From: Candidatus Cloacimonadota bacterium
Lineage (GTDB): Bacteria; Cloacimonadota; Cloacimonadia; JGIOTU-2
NCBI GenBank assembly: GCA_016932035.1
Contig: JAFGDR010000045.1
Coordinates: forward strand, 1 to 50,052
Reading direction: 5' to 3'
Length of the DNA stretch: 50,052 nt
In this document: positions 8,186 through 16,400 of the stretch, one piece after another
How the letters are laid out: every line of letters starts with the position of its first letter
How positions within the stretch are numbered: the first letter of the stretch is position 1
Notes under the pieces: model-generated
Told to the model about the DNA's origin: nothing
Seen by the model: only the letters and a program-made list of their open reading frames with translations
Database searches by the model: none
Made by a program: the position numbers and the translations under genes

Positions 8186-9490
8186 TCAGTTATAGAGGAG
8201 TGGAAGAATAGATATTTTCACCCCTTCTTCTAAAGTGTTCCCTTCGTAATCAGACGTGTCCTCATTTATAATAAGCGAATACGGCACGTAATTATTCAAC
8301 ATGTCTTTGGGTTTAACAATAAATGAATAACCTCTTTCTTTAGTAATATCGAGTTCGACAGATTTATTATTTTCTGAGTTCACAAGCATAACTGAGAGCG
8401 CATCTTGGGGAATTATTTTATTGAATTTAATAATAAATTCCGGTGTAAGTGTTGTGACGGTTTGTCCATCTTCGTGAGACAGGGAATCGAGCTCAAGCCA
8501 GGTGGTATCTGGTGGTTGTGTATTGATGAAACTCATAGAGTCGATCAGTGTAGTATTATTCTTGTAATCAGTAAGATCCTGTATCGTCAAGAGATATGAA
8601 TTCGTATCTGTCACTGCTGTGATGCACTCAATTTTTGATCCGTTTATCACATATTCATAAATCTGTATACTTCTGCCTGATTCTTTCTCATCAATAGTTA
8701 ATGATGAAAAATCTTTTATGTCTTCACTCACATTAATAGTTAATGATTGAGCGTTTTGAGGAGTGATACTTTTTACTGCCGGGCTGATCGTATCCTGTAG
8801 AGTAAGAGTCAGTGTAACCTTGGTTTGATCTTCATTCAGGATTACTATCTTTTCTTGAAATAACTCTTTTGATCTATCAATTCCCAAATTCCTATTTTCA
8901 TCAAGAAATGCTCGGATAGATATATTGTTTGAAGGCAAATTCTCAAAGAAGAACGGTTTAATTTCTTCTGAGTTTTGTGATGTTATAAGCAACGTATCCT
9001 CAGTATTATAGAGTTCAACGTAATAAATCCCTTTACGTCTAGGTGCACGATCCTCGAGTTGCAGATTCACATCGAGTCTATTTGAAATGAGGCTGTCAGA
9101 TGTGGAGAATACAAAAGAGTGCGCTTTTTCGAGAGCATTATCCCGAAGGTCTGTACAACGCGTATCTATAGTCATCAGGTATGTTTGGCCTTGCTTTAAA
9201 TCCTCTTTGAATTGTACAGTAACAGATTGTTTGCCTGATGATATTTTCTTTTTGATAATAGGCGGATAGATCGTTAATGCATCTTCAAAGGAACGTTCAT
9301 CGATGGTTTCAGTAAAAGTGAAAATCACTTTGTCATCACTGAAATTTTTAGTGCCATTTCCAGGTTCAACATCGATTATTTCTGGTGGAGTCGTATCCTT
9401 AGGACCTCCCGTCGGCGGTTTATCTTTGCCGCACGAGATCATGATGAGTACTATCATAATTATGATAATAATATGCCAAACATTTTTCAT
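8186..9490 (-). CDS. Ig-like (Big_5/SbsA-type) lipoprotein
   Basis: Lipoprotein of 434 residues. A hydrophobic leader ends in LIMISCGKDKP, a lipobox-like site with Cys at about residue 20. The PPTGGPKDTTPP signature right after the Cys is characteristic of a Bacteroidota/FCB lipoprotein family with a bacterial Ig-like (Big_5) domain; that domain follows (IIDVEPGNGTKNFSDDKVIFTFTE...). The middle part (about 140-225, LEDRAPRRKGIYYVELYNTEDTL) looks like a carboxypeptidase-regulatory-like beta sandwich, and two more Ig-like modules fill the C-terminus. Probably anchored in the outer membrane; the function is not known. No ribosome binding site precedes the ATG, and a TTGACA box lies 30 nt upstream. 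Confidence 0.8.
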   Translation of the reverse strand: MKNVWHIIIIIMIVLIMISCGKDKPPTGGPKDTTPPEIIDVEPGNGTKNFSDDKVIFTFTETIDERSFEDALTIYPPIIKKKISSGKQSVTVQFKEDLKQGQTYLMTIDTRCTDLRDNALEKAHSFVFSTSDSLISNRLDVNLQLEDRAPRRKGIYYVELYNTEDTLLITSQNSEEIKPFFFENLPSNNISIRAFLDENRNLGIDRSKELFQEKIVILNEDQTKVTLTLTLQDTISPAVKSITPQNAQSLTINVSEDIKDFSSLTIDEKESGRSIQIYEYVINGSKIECITAVTDTNSYLLTIQDLTDYKNNTTLIDSMSFINTQPPDTTWLELDSLSHEDGQTVTTLTPEFIIKFNKIIPQDALSVMLVNSENNKSVELDITKERGYSFIVKPKDMLNNYVPYSLIINEDTSDYEGNTLEEGVKISILPLLYN

Positions 9491-9520
9491 ATGAGAAACA
9501 GAAACTTGACGGGATTTTCA

Positions 9521-9526
9521 TGTCAA
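9521..9526 (-). promoter_or_regulatory. TTGACA box 30 nt before the Ig-like lipoprotein start
   Basis: Exact TTGACA on the minus strand. The spacing would place transcription start at about the A of the ATG, matching the absence of a Shine-Dalgarno sequence. Confidence 0.45.
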
Positions 9527-9563
9527 GATAACTTACTTCGAATTCAACAAATCAAGGTATAAC

Positions 9564-9569
9564 TTGACG
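9564..9569 (+). promoter_or_regulatory. TTGACG box before the SPOR lipoprotein gene
   Basis: TTGACG lies 49 nt before the ATG at 9619, inside the second copy of the direct repeat. No clear -10 follows at 16-18 nt. Confidence 0.4.
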
Positions 9570-9618
9570 AGATTTTTTCAAAAATGTTGATTTTATGTAA
9601 AATAATATGGGGGCTTAC

Positions 9619-10065
9619 ATGAAAAGAAAAGTTCTTGCGATTATCATTTTGGTAGTAGTTCTTATTGTGTCACTTGCAATTATGCAGGGATGCGGCAAGA
9701 AGAAAACTGACCAAGCAAAACCACCTGTAGAAAAGCAGGAAACCACGCAGCCCGAAGAACAGACACAGCAGACCACCCAGCAAACTCAGCAGACAGTTCC
9801 AAAGAAGGTGCCTCCTGAAAAAGCAAAAGCCTATGAACTTCAGGTTGCAGCCAGTCCGAGCTATGCAAACATCATTACTGAGAAGAACAAACTTGCCCAA
9901 TACGGATATGAGACTAAGATAACAACTACCAAGAAAAACGGAAAGCTCTATTATCGTCTGCGTCTTAAGGGACTCTATACTGCAACAGAAGCAAATGAGC
10001 TTGGTAAGGAGCTTGCAGCTAAGTTTCCTTCTATCAACGAATACTGGTTGGCAAAAGTTAACTAA
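9619..10065 (+). CDS. SPOR-domain lipoprotein
   Basis: Envelope protein of 148 residues. A hydrophobic leader ends in MQGCGKKK, a probable though imperfect lipobox, so it is likely a lipoprotein. A Gln/Thr/Pro-rich linker (about 26-65) leads to a C-terminal SPOR domain (about 73-148: YELQVAASPSYANIITEKNKL...YYRLRLKGLYTATEANELGKEL). SPOR domains bind peptidoglycan lacking stem peptides, commonly at division sites. I start at ATG 9619, preceded by GGGGG (9609-9613), rather than ATG 9607, which has no ribosome binding site. A hairpin terminator follows before alr, which also acts on peptidoglycan. Confidence 0.85.
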   Translation: MKRKVLAIIILVVVLIVSLAIMQGCGKKKTDQAKPPVEKQETTQPEEQTQQTTQQTQQTVPKKVPPEKAKAYELQVAASPSYANIITEKNKLAQYGYETKITTTKKNGKLYYRLRLKGLYTATEANELGKELAAKFPSINEYWLAKVN

Positions 10066-10086
10066 CTCATTATCAATACTATAACG

Positions 10087-10121
10087 ATCCCGACATTCTT
10101 CCTCTGAATGAAGGGATTTTT
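10087..10121 (+). terminator. Hairpin terminator between the SPOR gene and alr
   Basis: ATCCC (10087-10091) pairs with GGGAT (10113-10117), with an inner ATTC/GAAT pairing, followed by TTTTT. It ends only 9 nt before the alr start codon, so alr must be reached by read-through or by a promoter overlapping the hairpin. Confidence 0.7.
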
Positions 10122-10130
10122 CTATCTTTA

Positions 10131-12074
10131 ATGAAAAAAGATAAAGAACTCTTTCGAAGCTGGACCATTATCGATCTCGATAACTTCAGGTATAATGTTG
10201 AAAAACTGAAGAATATTTTACCTGAAGAAACTGAATACATGCAAATCGTCAAGGCAGATGCTTATGGCCATGGGTCTGTTGAAATAGCTCGAGAAACAGC
10301 AAAACTCGGTATCAATTGGCTGGGAGTGGCAAACAGTGACGAAGGAGTTTTACTCAGATTGGAGGGCATCAAACAACGCATTCTTGTTCTAAGTCCTTCT
10401 TTTGAGAGCGAAATCGATACACTCGTCTCATATGATCTGACGCCATCCATCTCTGATATGCCATTTGCCAAAGCTTTGAATGCTTATGCAAAAAAGCATA
10501 ACAAACATATACCAATACATGTCCTTTTTGATACGGGAATGGGACGCGCAGGATTCATGTGGACTGATGTACAAGACATCGCTGAGCAAATTAAGTCATT
10601 CAGAAATCTGCAGATCGAAGGAATCTCTTCGCATTTTTCCATGAGCGAATCATCAGAGATATCCTTTGCAGAAAAGCAAAATGAACGGTTCCAAGAAATC
10701 ATTAAAGTATTTAAAGAAATCGGGATTGATCCGCCGTTAAAACACATCTCAAACAGTGCTGCTATCGTAAACTTCCCGCAATCTCATCTTACAATGATCC
10801 GTGCCGGACTTCTTTCTTATGGAATTTATACAGCAGAAAACCTGCACGATAAAATCGACCTCAAACCCGTGATGACCTTCAAGTCAAAGATTGGATTGAT
10901 CAAAGAGTTCCCTGAAGATATGGGAATAAGTTACAATCAGACTTATAGAACAAAATATCCAATTCGTGCAGCTATCCTGCCAATCGGATACGGTGACGGT
11001 TATAATTATCTCCTTTCAAACTGCGGAAAAGTGATTGTGCATGATACAATGTGCACTATTCTTGGGCGTGTTACAATGGATATGATCGTTGTTGATATCT
11101 CGAATGTTAAAAATGCAAAGATCGGTGATGAAGTCACGCTGATCGGTCATGAAAAAACCAGCGCCATAACCATCGAAGAACTGAGTTCTTTCTATGATGG
11201 ATTATCCTATGAAATGGCATGTAATCTTGGACGTCGTGCTCAGAGGATCTATATCCGTGAAAACAAAGATGCAACTATAGAGCCCATATCCCGCAGAACA
11301 TTCATAGCGAAAGATTTTACTGATACAACACTCGAAAAAGTAATAGAAACTTCACTTAATCAACGCTTGAACAGCAGCGAAATCGGGAGTATCGTATATA
11401 GCGAAGTCCTGAAAAATCTCTTCTATAGGGCAGACCGAGAAATGAGCTGGAAAAGGGACTTTATTCACGAAGTACAGCTTTCGGAAACAGAACTCGATCC
11501 GATCGTATCACAATTCTTCTATCAAACCAAAACAAAGCTACATTACAAAAAAAGGCTCACTCACGATTCCTTTAAGATCGTTTGTGCTACATCACCAAAA
11601 GCCCTCGAACAGTTCATTCTTGCACCGGATGTGGAGTATCGCTGGCTCCTTGATAGCAAGATCGACCTGGTGAACTCATTTACAATCGATAAGATCATGA
11701 TTGACGACCTCATACTTCATCATACTATTATTCAAAACGGAACATCACAGAGCGAATCATCCAACCTTGAGATCGAATGTTCCCATCCCAGACTTCGCGA
11801 ACTTCTCGGCAAGGAAGTGCAGTTCACGATCGACACAAGCACCTATTACCCAAAAGACAAGCATCAACTTACCATCTACATTGCAGAACTCACAAAAGGG
11901 ATCACCATGACCTTTGATTATTCCAGAACAAATATCAAAAAAGTTGAGATCGTACCGATCTTTTCCGGTAAAGAGAAATACCCCCAGGAAAGGATAAAGG
12001 GTAAAAAGATCATCATGAAGAGTTCATCAGAGGAATGGTTCTTCCCAAACAGCGGCGTTGTGTTTGTCTGGTGA
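10131..12074 (+). CDS. alr: Alanine racemase with an unidentified 260-residue C-terminal extension
   Basis: PLP enzyme converting L- to D-alanine for peptidoglycan. The racemase part (about residues 8-378) is complete: the PLP lysine lies in VKADAYGHG (Lys41), followed by the barrel motifs FDTGMGRAGF and HFSMSES. The second catalytic base is in ISYNQTY (Tyr268), then LPIGYGDGY and LGRVTMDMIVVD of the C-terminal beta domain. A normal Alr of 360-390 residues would stop here, but the frame continues without a break to residue 647. The extension has a helical start with RADREMSWKRDF and then a beta-rich segment ending WFFPNSGVVFVW; I do not recognise it. Base composition does not change across the junction. 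There is no Shine-Dalgarno sequence before the ATG. Confidence 0.92.
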   Translation: MKKDKELFRSWTIIDLDNFRYNVEKLKNILPEETEYMQIVKADAYGHGSVEIARETAKLGINWLGVANSDEGVLLRLEGIKQRILVLSPSFESEIDTLVSYDLTPSISDMPFAKALNAYAKKHNKHIPIHVLFDTGMGRAGFMWTDVQDIAEQIKSFRNLQIEGISSHFSMSESSEISFAEKQNERFQEIIKVFKEIGIDPPLKHISNSAAIVNFPQSHLTMIRAGLLSYGIYTAENLHDKIDLKPVMTFKSKIGLIKEFPEDMGISYNQTYRTKYPIRAAILPIGYGDGYNYLLSNCGKVIVHDTMCTILGRVTMDMIVVDISNVKNAKIGDEVTLIGHEKTSAITIEELSSFYDGLSYEMACNLGRRAQRIYIRENKDATIEPISRRTFIAKDFTDTTLEKVIETSLNQRLNSSEIGSIVYSEVLKNLFYRADREMSWKRDFIHEVQLSETELDPIVSQFFYQTKTKLHYKKRLTHDSFKIVCATSPKALEQFILAPDVEYRWLLDSKIDLVNSFTIDKIMIDDLILHHTIIQNGTSQSESSNLEIECSHPRLRELLGKEVQFTIDTSTYYPKDKHQLTIYIAELTKGITMTFDYSRTNIKKVEIVPIFSGKEKYPQERIKGKKIIMKSSSEEWFFPNSGVVFVW

Positions 12075-12104
12075 TCGTTACACATCAGGAATATCCTAAA
12101 AAAA

Positions 12105-12110
12105 TTGACA
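12105..12110 (+). promoter_or_regulatory. TTGACA box before the MCE operon
   Basis: Exact TTGACA, 39 nt before the mlaD ATG. The region 17 nt on reads TCTCAA, not a Pribnow box. GGAG at 12141-12144 is the ribosome binding site. Confidence 0.5.
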
Positions 12111-12149
12111 TAAATATCATTTGAATCTCTCAACATTTGTGGAGAATAT

Positions 12150-13052
12150 ATGGTTTCAAAATCTCAGAAAATCAGGTTAGGCATTTTTGCGTTAGTTGGC
12201 ATTGTCTTTTTGGTAATCCTTGTCGGAATTATTGTTGGATCAAAACTTTTTGATAAAAAGGACTTCTACTTTATTGCTTATAAGGGACAATCAGTCAGTG
12301 GATTGAACGTTGGAAGTGCCGTTCAATATCATGGTATCCGTGTTGGCAGGATCGAAGATCTCTCTATTGATAAAGAGGATGTAACAACAGTGATCGTTGA
12401 AATAAGCGTAAAAGCAGGAACCCCGATCAAGAAGGATGTTAAAGCAGTTATGGCTGCGGTCGGTATAACCGGTTTGAAGCAGATCGAATTGGTAGGTGGC
12501 GATCCCAGAGAAGTGAATCTAAAACCCGGATCCTATATCCAGCCGGGTGAATCAACCCTCGATATTATAACAGATAAAGCCCAGGATATTGCTGAAAAAG
12601 TTGATGAAATTCTGCGTAACATTGCCAATATTTTTAATGAGGAAACCCAGGAAAATATTCAGGAAGCTGTTGCAAACACGAATAATTCATTAAAAAACCT
12701 TAACCTCATACTTGATGAGAACAGGGCAGGTCTTAATGAGAGCATTCAAAACATAGCCCGGATCTCATCAGAACTTGCCGATCTACTCTCCACCATCAAT
12801 GATGTAACCCAACAACTTGATCTCGACCAATTTAATGCAACCATCAGTAATATTAATACATCCGTGTATGATCTGACTGAAGCGTTCAATAATATCAATT
12901 ATACAGTTCTTGAGAGTCGGGATGATGTGGTTGAAACGATTAGACTCCTCAAAGAAACCATGCAGAATATTAATGAATTTTCTCGCATGATTTCTGAGAA
13001 TCCATCACTGCTCTTCAAATCATCAAAGGACTCATATCAAGGAGGTCCATAA
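12150..13052 (+). CDS. mlaD: MlaD-like MCE-domain protein
   Basis: Periplasmic, membrane-anchored MCE protein of 300 residues, the lipid-binding subunit of an MCE/Mla ABC transporter that moves phospholipids between the two membranes. An N-terminal membrane helix (about 8-31) is followed by one MCE domain (about 38-115, with GQSVSGLNVGSAVQYHGIRVGRIEDL). A long helical, Asn/Ile-rich tail (about 140-290) probably forms a coiled coil or extends the ring. GGAG lies five bases before the ATG. The stop codon overlaps the next start (TAATG), so the two genes are translationally coupled. Confidence 0.92.
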   Translation: MVSKSQKIRLGIFALVGIVFLVILVGIIVGSKLFDKKDFYFIAYKGQSVSGLNVGSAVQYHGIRVGRIEDLSIDKEDVTTVIVEISVKAGTPIKKDVKAVMAAVGITGLKQIELVGGDPREVNLKPGSYIQPGESTLDIITDKAQDIAEKVDEILRNIANIFNEETQENIQEAVANTNNSLKNLNLILDENRAGLNESIQNIARISSELADLLSTINDVTQQLDLDQFNATISNINTSVYDLTEAFNNINYTVLESRDDVVETIRLLKETMQNINEFSRMISENPSLLFKSSKDSYQGGP

Positions 13053-13705
13053 TGAAGAACAAATATATCACATGTGTTTTTCTCATTCTTTTTCTTATCG
13101 TTGTAGGATGCTCCAGAATGCAATGGGCGCACTTTTATCTGCTTGATTATGTTCCACCGATTACGAAGTCTGATATTCTTGAAGAGCCATTCCCCTATAC
13201 TATTCAGGTCAAAGATTTCAAGATCGATAAAACATATGATAATTCCCGAATCGTTATTCGACAATCCGCTCATGAGGTTTATTACGATCGTTGGAGTTTG
13301 TGGGCACGCCGTCCTCAAGATGCAATGTCCGCACTCATCATAAACCATATAAGAGCATTGAATCTTGTGACAGAATGTAAGAAAACATTCCTTGATCAGC
13401 GTCCCGACTATATCATTACGGGCACGATACATAATATCGAAAAGTATGTCAGCGATCTCCCGCTGAATGAATTCCAACGAGCTGATATACGTATGACGAT
13501 TCAGATGTTACGAGAGAAAACAAATAATACTGTTGTTTCTTACGAGGTGAAACGTTATGCACCTCTATATACAGAGAGTATGAGTTTCTTTGCAAAGACG
13601 CTCAGCGATACTTTAAAAAACGAGATTACTATTTTCCTGAGAAAAGTACAGGAATATTTTGAACAATTGCAAGCAAATCAACCCGTCACTGTGCCGGGCA
13701 AGTAG
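13052..13705 (+). CDS. PqiC/ABC-auxiliary-type lipoprotein of the MCE system
   Basis: Lipoprotein of 217 residues with a signal ending IVVGCSRMQ (Cys20). The sequence after the Cys (HFYLLDYVPP) and later VKDFKIDKTYDNSRIVIRQSAHEVYYDRWSLWARRP fit the ABC-type transport auxiliary lipoprotein family (PqiC, DUF330). There a strand carrying YLL and a W-x-x-P motif are usual; these proteins sit in the outer membrane or periplasm and work with MCE proteins. The start overlaps the mlaD stop and has GGAGG just upstream inside mlaD. The call rests on motif pattern and context, which agree. Confidence 0.78.
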   Translation: MKNKYITCVFLILFLIVVGCSRMQWAHFYLLDYVPPITKSDILEEPFPYTIQVKDFKIDKTYDNSRIVIRQSAHEVYYDRWSLWARRPQDAMSALIINHIRALNLVTECKKTFLDQRPDYIITGTIHNIEKYVSDLPLNEFQRADIRMTIQMLREKTNNTVVSYEVKRYAPLYTESMSFFAKTLSDTLKNEITIFLRKVQEYFEQLQANQPVTVPGK

Positions 13706-13724
13706 TATATATTGCGGAGGATAG

Positions 13725-15296
13725 ATGAAAAAAATAATTTTTATAACCTTTATATTGATTGGAGCATTGATTACATGTGCTTATGGGCAAACGCAACCGA
13801 GTTCGAATTTATGTCTTGAAGAAAAATACAAAACCTGGTATACACCGGAACCTTTAAGACAACTCGAAGAGGAAGGAATCGATGACCAGCTTGGCATGGG
13901 GAGAATTTTCGTCCCTGCAATGTCCGATCCTCAACTTGAACCAGAATATTTGATCTTTCAAAACGGGAAAATTGTTCGGGATAGATGTCCTGTTGGGCAG
14001 AGCATTTTCATGGACCCTGGAACATACACCCTTGTTGTTGGATCAGCAATCCATGAAGATCAAAATGTCGAAGTAAACATAACACTTAAAGCAGGACAGA
14101 CAAAGATCATTGAACCTATCTGGGGCGGACTCATCGTTAAGATTATCGATGAAAATCGTGACTTCCTTCGTGAACCATATGAAATATATGCTATCAATGA
14201 CTATATTAACAGCATAGGAACGAAATATAGTGCTGAAGAAGATGAGCCGGGAGAAAAGCAGGAAACATGGCTCCTGAAACCTGGTGTTTATAAGGTCATC
14301 AAATATGGTGAGTCACCAAAAACATATACAAACTTTACAACCATACGCGTTATGGAAGGTGTACTTGAAGAACTCACTATCGTTCTTAATTCCTCGACCG
14401 ATAACTTTATTGGGGCTGGTATCCTGCCGGAAATGAAGGAATCGGACCTTAAACATGCATGGAATTACTATACATCCATCAAAGGTAATTTCTTGCTGAG
14501 CAGCGATAATTCTGCAAACAAAGATGAATCTACAACCAATATTACCTTGAGCGCTAAACTGGATAATGAAATCAAATATGATGAATTCCCCTATTATTTC
14601 AATTCAAGACATAATTTGAATATTGGTTTCACGAAAGAACAGGATAAAGACTTTCGAATTTACTCAAATTCTCTGGAACTCCAACCTACCTTTATTTTCT
14701 ATTTTATTCGATCTCTCGGTGTCTATGCACGTCTTCGTGTTGAATCGAGCGTTTTCCCGACGAAGTTCTACTTTACAGCAAGCCAACCTTTTATATATAA
14801 AGTCAATACAGAAGGAGATACGGTTGATACTATAACGGATGAAGATAATGTTCAAATTTCTCCAATGCTCTATCCTCTCAATCTTGAAGAAGGTATTGGT
14901 CTCAATCTAACTGTTTTCAATACAAATACCAGCAACCTTTATATCAAAACGGGACTCGGTCTTTCTCAAACGATCAACTCCAATGTATATGAGCAGAATG
15001 GCACACAAGCAAATGTGTTTAATGAACTCGAATCCGTAAGTTTGAGAGGTTTCGAAGGAACGGTTGATGGTGATTTCCGCATTACTAATAACATCAACTA
15101 TGTTTTTGAATTCTATACCCTTTATCCTTTTGAAAAGGACAGAAAACAGATCATACGACTTGATAATACATTTAGTTTCAGGATCTCAAGCTATGTGTCT
15201 CTGGACTACACTATTACCATCAAGCAGGAAGAAGCGAAGGATTGGACATTGGTCGATCACAATCTCTCACTTGGTTTGACGATCATTTCATTCTAA
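13725..15296 (+). CDS. Putative outer-membrane beta-barrel protein in the MCE operon
   Basis: Exported protein of 523 residues with signal peptide 1-21 (ending CAYGQ). I do not recognise a named family. The N-terminal half (about 65-235) looks like one or two beta-sandwich modules (FMDPGTYTLVVGS, LLKPGVYKVIKYG), resembling PEGA or carboxypeptidase-regulatory repeats. The C-terminal half (about 255-523) consists of alternating amphipathic strands with many aromatic ends and terminates in an aromatic residue (LGLTIISF), as outer-membrane barrels do. A strong GGAGG precedes the start. It sits between the lipoprotein and permease genes of an MCE operon, so it may be the outer-membrane partner of that system; this role is inferred from position only. 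Confidence 0.6.
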   Translation: MKKIIFITFILIGALITCAYGQTQPSSNLCLEEKYKTWYTPEPLRQLEEEGIDDQLGMGRIFVPAMSDPQLEPEYLIFQNGKIVRDRCPVGQSIFMDPGTYTLVVGSAIHEDQNVEVNITLKAGQTKIIEPIWGGLIVKIIDENRDFLREPYEIYAINDYINSIGTKYSAEEDEPGEKQETWLLKPGVYKVIKYGESPKTYTNFTTIRVMEGVLEELTIVLNSSTDNFIGAGILPEMKESDLKHAWNYYTSIKGNFLLSSDNSANKDESTTNITLSAKLDNEIKYDEFPYYFNSRHNLNIGFTKEQDKDFRIYSNSLELQPTFIFYFIRSLGVYARLRVESSVFPTKFYFTASQPFIYKVNTEGDTVDTITDEDNVQISPMLYPLNLEEGIGLNLTVFNTNTSNLYIKTGLGLSQTINSNVYEQNGTQANVFNELESVSLRGFEGTVDGDFRITNNINYVFEFYTLYPFEKDRKQIIRLDNTFSFRISSYVSLDYTITIKQEEAKDWTLVDHNLSLGLTIISF

Positions 15297-15297
15297 C

Positions 15298-16395
15298 ATG
15301 AGTTCCTTTGAATATAAGGATAATACGATTGTCCTCCAAAACGAGTTGACGATCGAAAATGCAGAAGCATTCCTTAAATTTGTTTCTACAAATCTTTCTT
15401 CTATTAGACAAAATGCATCTCTCACTATCGATGCTCATAATCTTGAGTCAATTGATAGTGCTGGTGTTGCAGCAATAGACCAAGTTATCGATAACCTTAA
15501 GAAATTATCGATTAAAACCGATATCGTCAACACTTCTGACAAAGTACAGAAATCGCTCACAGCTTTTTCATCGCTGGATTTAACGCAAAAGGATTTCAAC
15601 AAACCCAAAAAGTTAGGATATCTTGAAAACCTTGGAGATAAGGGTTATACCCTCTTTGACAACATTAAATATTTCATATATCTGGCAGCAGATATGTTTT
15701 ATTGGGGATTAGCCGGCATTTTTTCAAAAAAAGGACAGCGTAAAGGAGAGTTCGTTGTACAGGGCAACCTGATAGGAGTAAATGCACTACCTATTGTCGG
15801 ATTGATCTCTTTTCTTGTCGGCTTTATTCTTTCTCTCCAGTCTGCACAGCAATTAAGAAGTTTTGGGGCAAATATATTTATCGTCGATCTTATTGCTATT
15901 TCAATGACTCGTGAAATGGGTCCCCTCATGACTGCCATCATTCTTGCAGGCAGAAGCGGTTCAGCAATTGCATCAGAAATTGCCACAATGAAAATTTCAG
16001 AAGAACTCGATGCTCTCAAAACTATGGCTTTAAATCCCATCAAATATGTTGTTCTGCCAAAATTATATGCAATGACAATCTCAACTCCGCTCCTTACGAT
16101 CTTTGCTGACATCATCGGTATAGCCGGCGGTTTCCTGATCGGTATCACATATCTGAAACTCAGTCCAACCGCGTTTGTGGACAGAATGGCAAATGTCATG
16201 GTTCTCAAAGACATCATCACCAGTGTGGTAAAAAGCTTTGTGTTCGCATGGCTGATCACAATCGTTGGTGTCTTCTTTGGACTGCGTGCCAAAGGTGGTG
16301 CCGGTGGTGTGGGTCGCTCGACAACTGCATCGGTTGTTACTGCAATATTTATGGTAATTGTTGCTGATTCCGTGCTTGGATTACTTTTCTACTAA
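15298..16395 (+). CDS. mlaE: STAS-MlaE fusion, MCE transporter permease
   Basis: Inner-membrane permease of the MCE lipid transporter, 365 residues. Residues 1-100 form a STAS domain (LQNELTIENAEAFLKF, SIDSAGVAAIDQVID), the role played by the separate MlaB in E. coli. Residues about 125-365 are the MlaE/YrbE permease, with FVVQGNLIGVNALPIVGLI, LRSFGANIFIVDLIAISMTREMGP and EELDALKTMALNP, all typical. The ATG lies one base after the previous stop, without its own strong ribosome binding site, which suggests translational coupling. Such STAS-MlaE fusions are known in many Gram-negative genomes. Confidence 0.93.
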   Translation: MSSFEYKDNTIVLQNELTIENAEAFLKFVSTNLSSIRQNASLTIDAHNLESIDSAGVAAIDQVIDNLKKLSIKTDIVNTSDKVQKSLTAFSSLDLTQKDFNKPKKLGYLENLGDKGYTLFDNIKYFIYLAADMFYWGLAGIFSKKGQRKGEFVVQGNLIGVNALPIVGLISFLVGFILSLQSAQQLRSFGANIFIVDLIAISMTREMGPLMTAIILAGRSGSAIASEIATMKISEELDALKTMALNPIKYVVLPKLYAMTISTPLLTIFADIIGIAGGFLIGITYLKLSPTAFVDRMANVMVLKDIITSVVKSFVFAWLITIVGVFFGLRAKGGAGGVGRSTTASVVTAIFMVIVADSVLGLLFY

Positions 16396-16400
16396 TCTTT

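Larger units (their letters stand above)
9503..9576. repeat. Direct repeat pair in the divergent control region
   Basis: AACTTGACGGGATTTT (9503-9518) and AACTTGACGAGATTTT (9561-9576) agree at 15 of 16 positions, 58 bp apart, between two divergent genes. The first copy also forms an inverted repeat CTTGAC (9505-9510) / GTCAAG (9522-9527). Possible operator half-sites or duplicated promoter boxes. Confidence 0.55.

Noticed and set aside
9607-9618. Earlier ATG for the SPOR lipoprotein
   Set aside because: It has no ribosome binding site, and its first bases form the GGGGG site used by ATG 9619.
15699-16292. 197-codon open frame on the minus strand
   Set aside because: It lies fully inside mlaE, whose family motifs are unambiguous; its translation is low-complexity with no ribosome binding site or motif.
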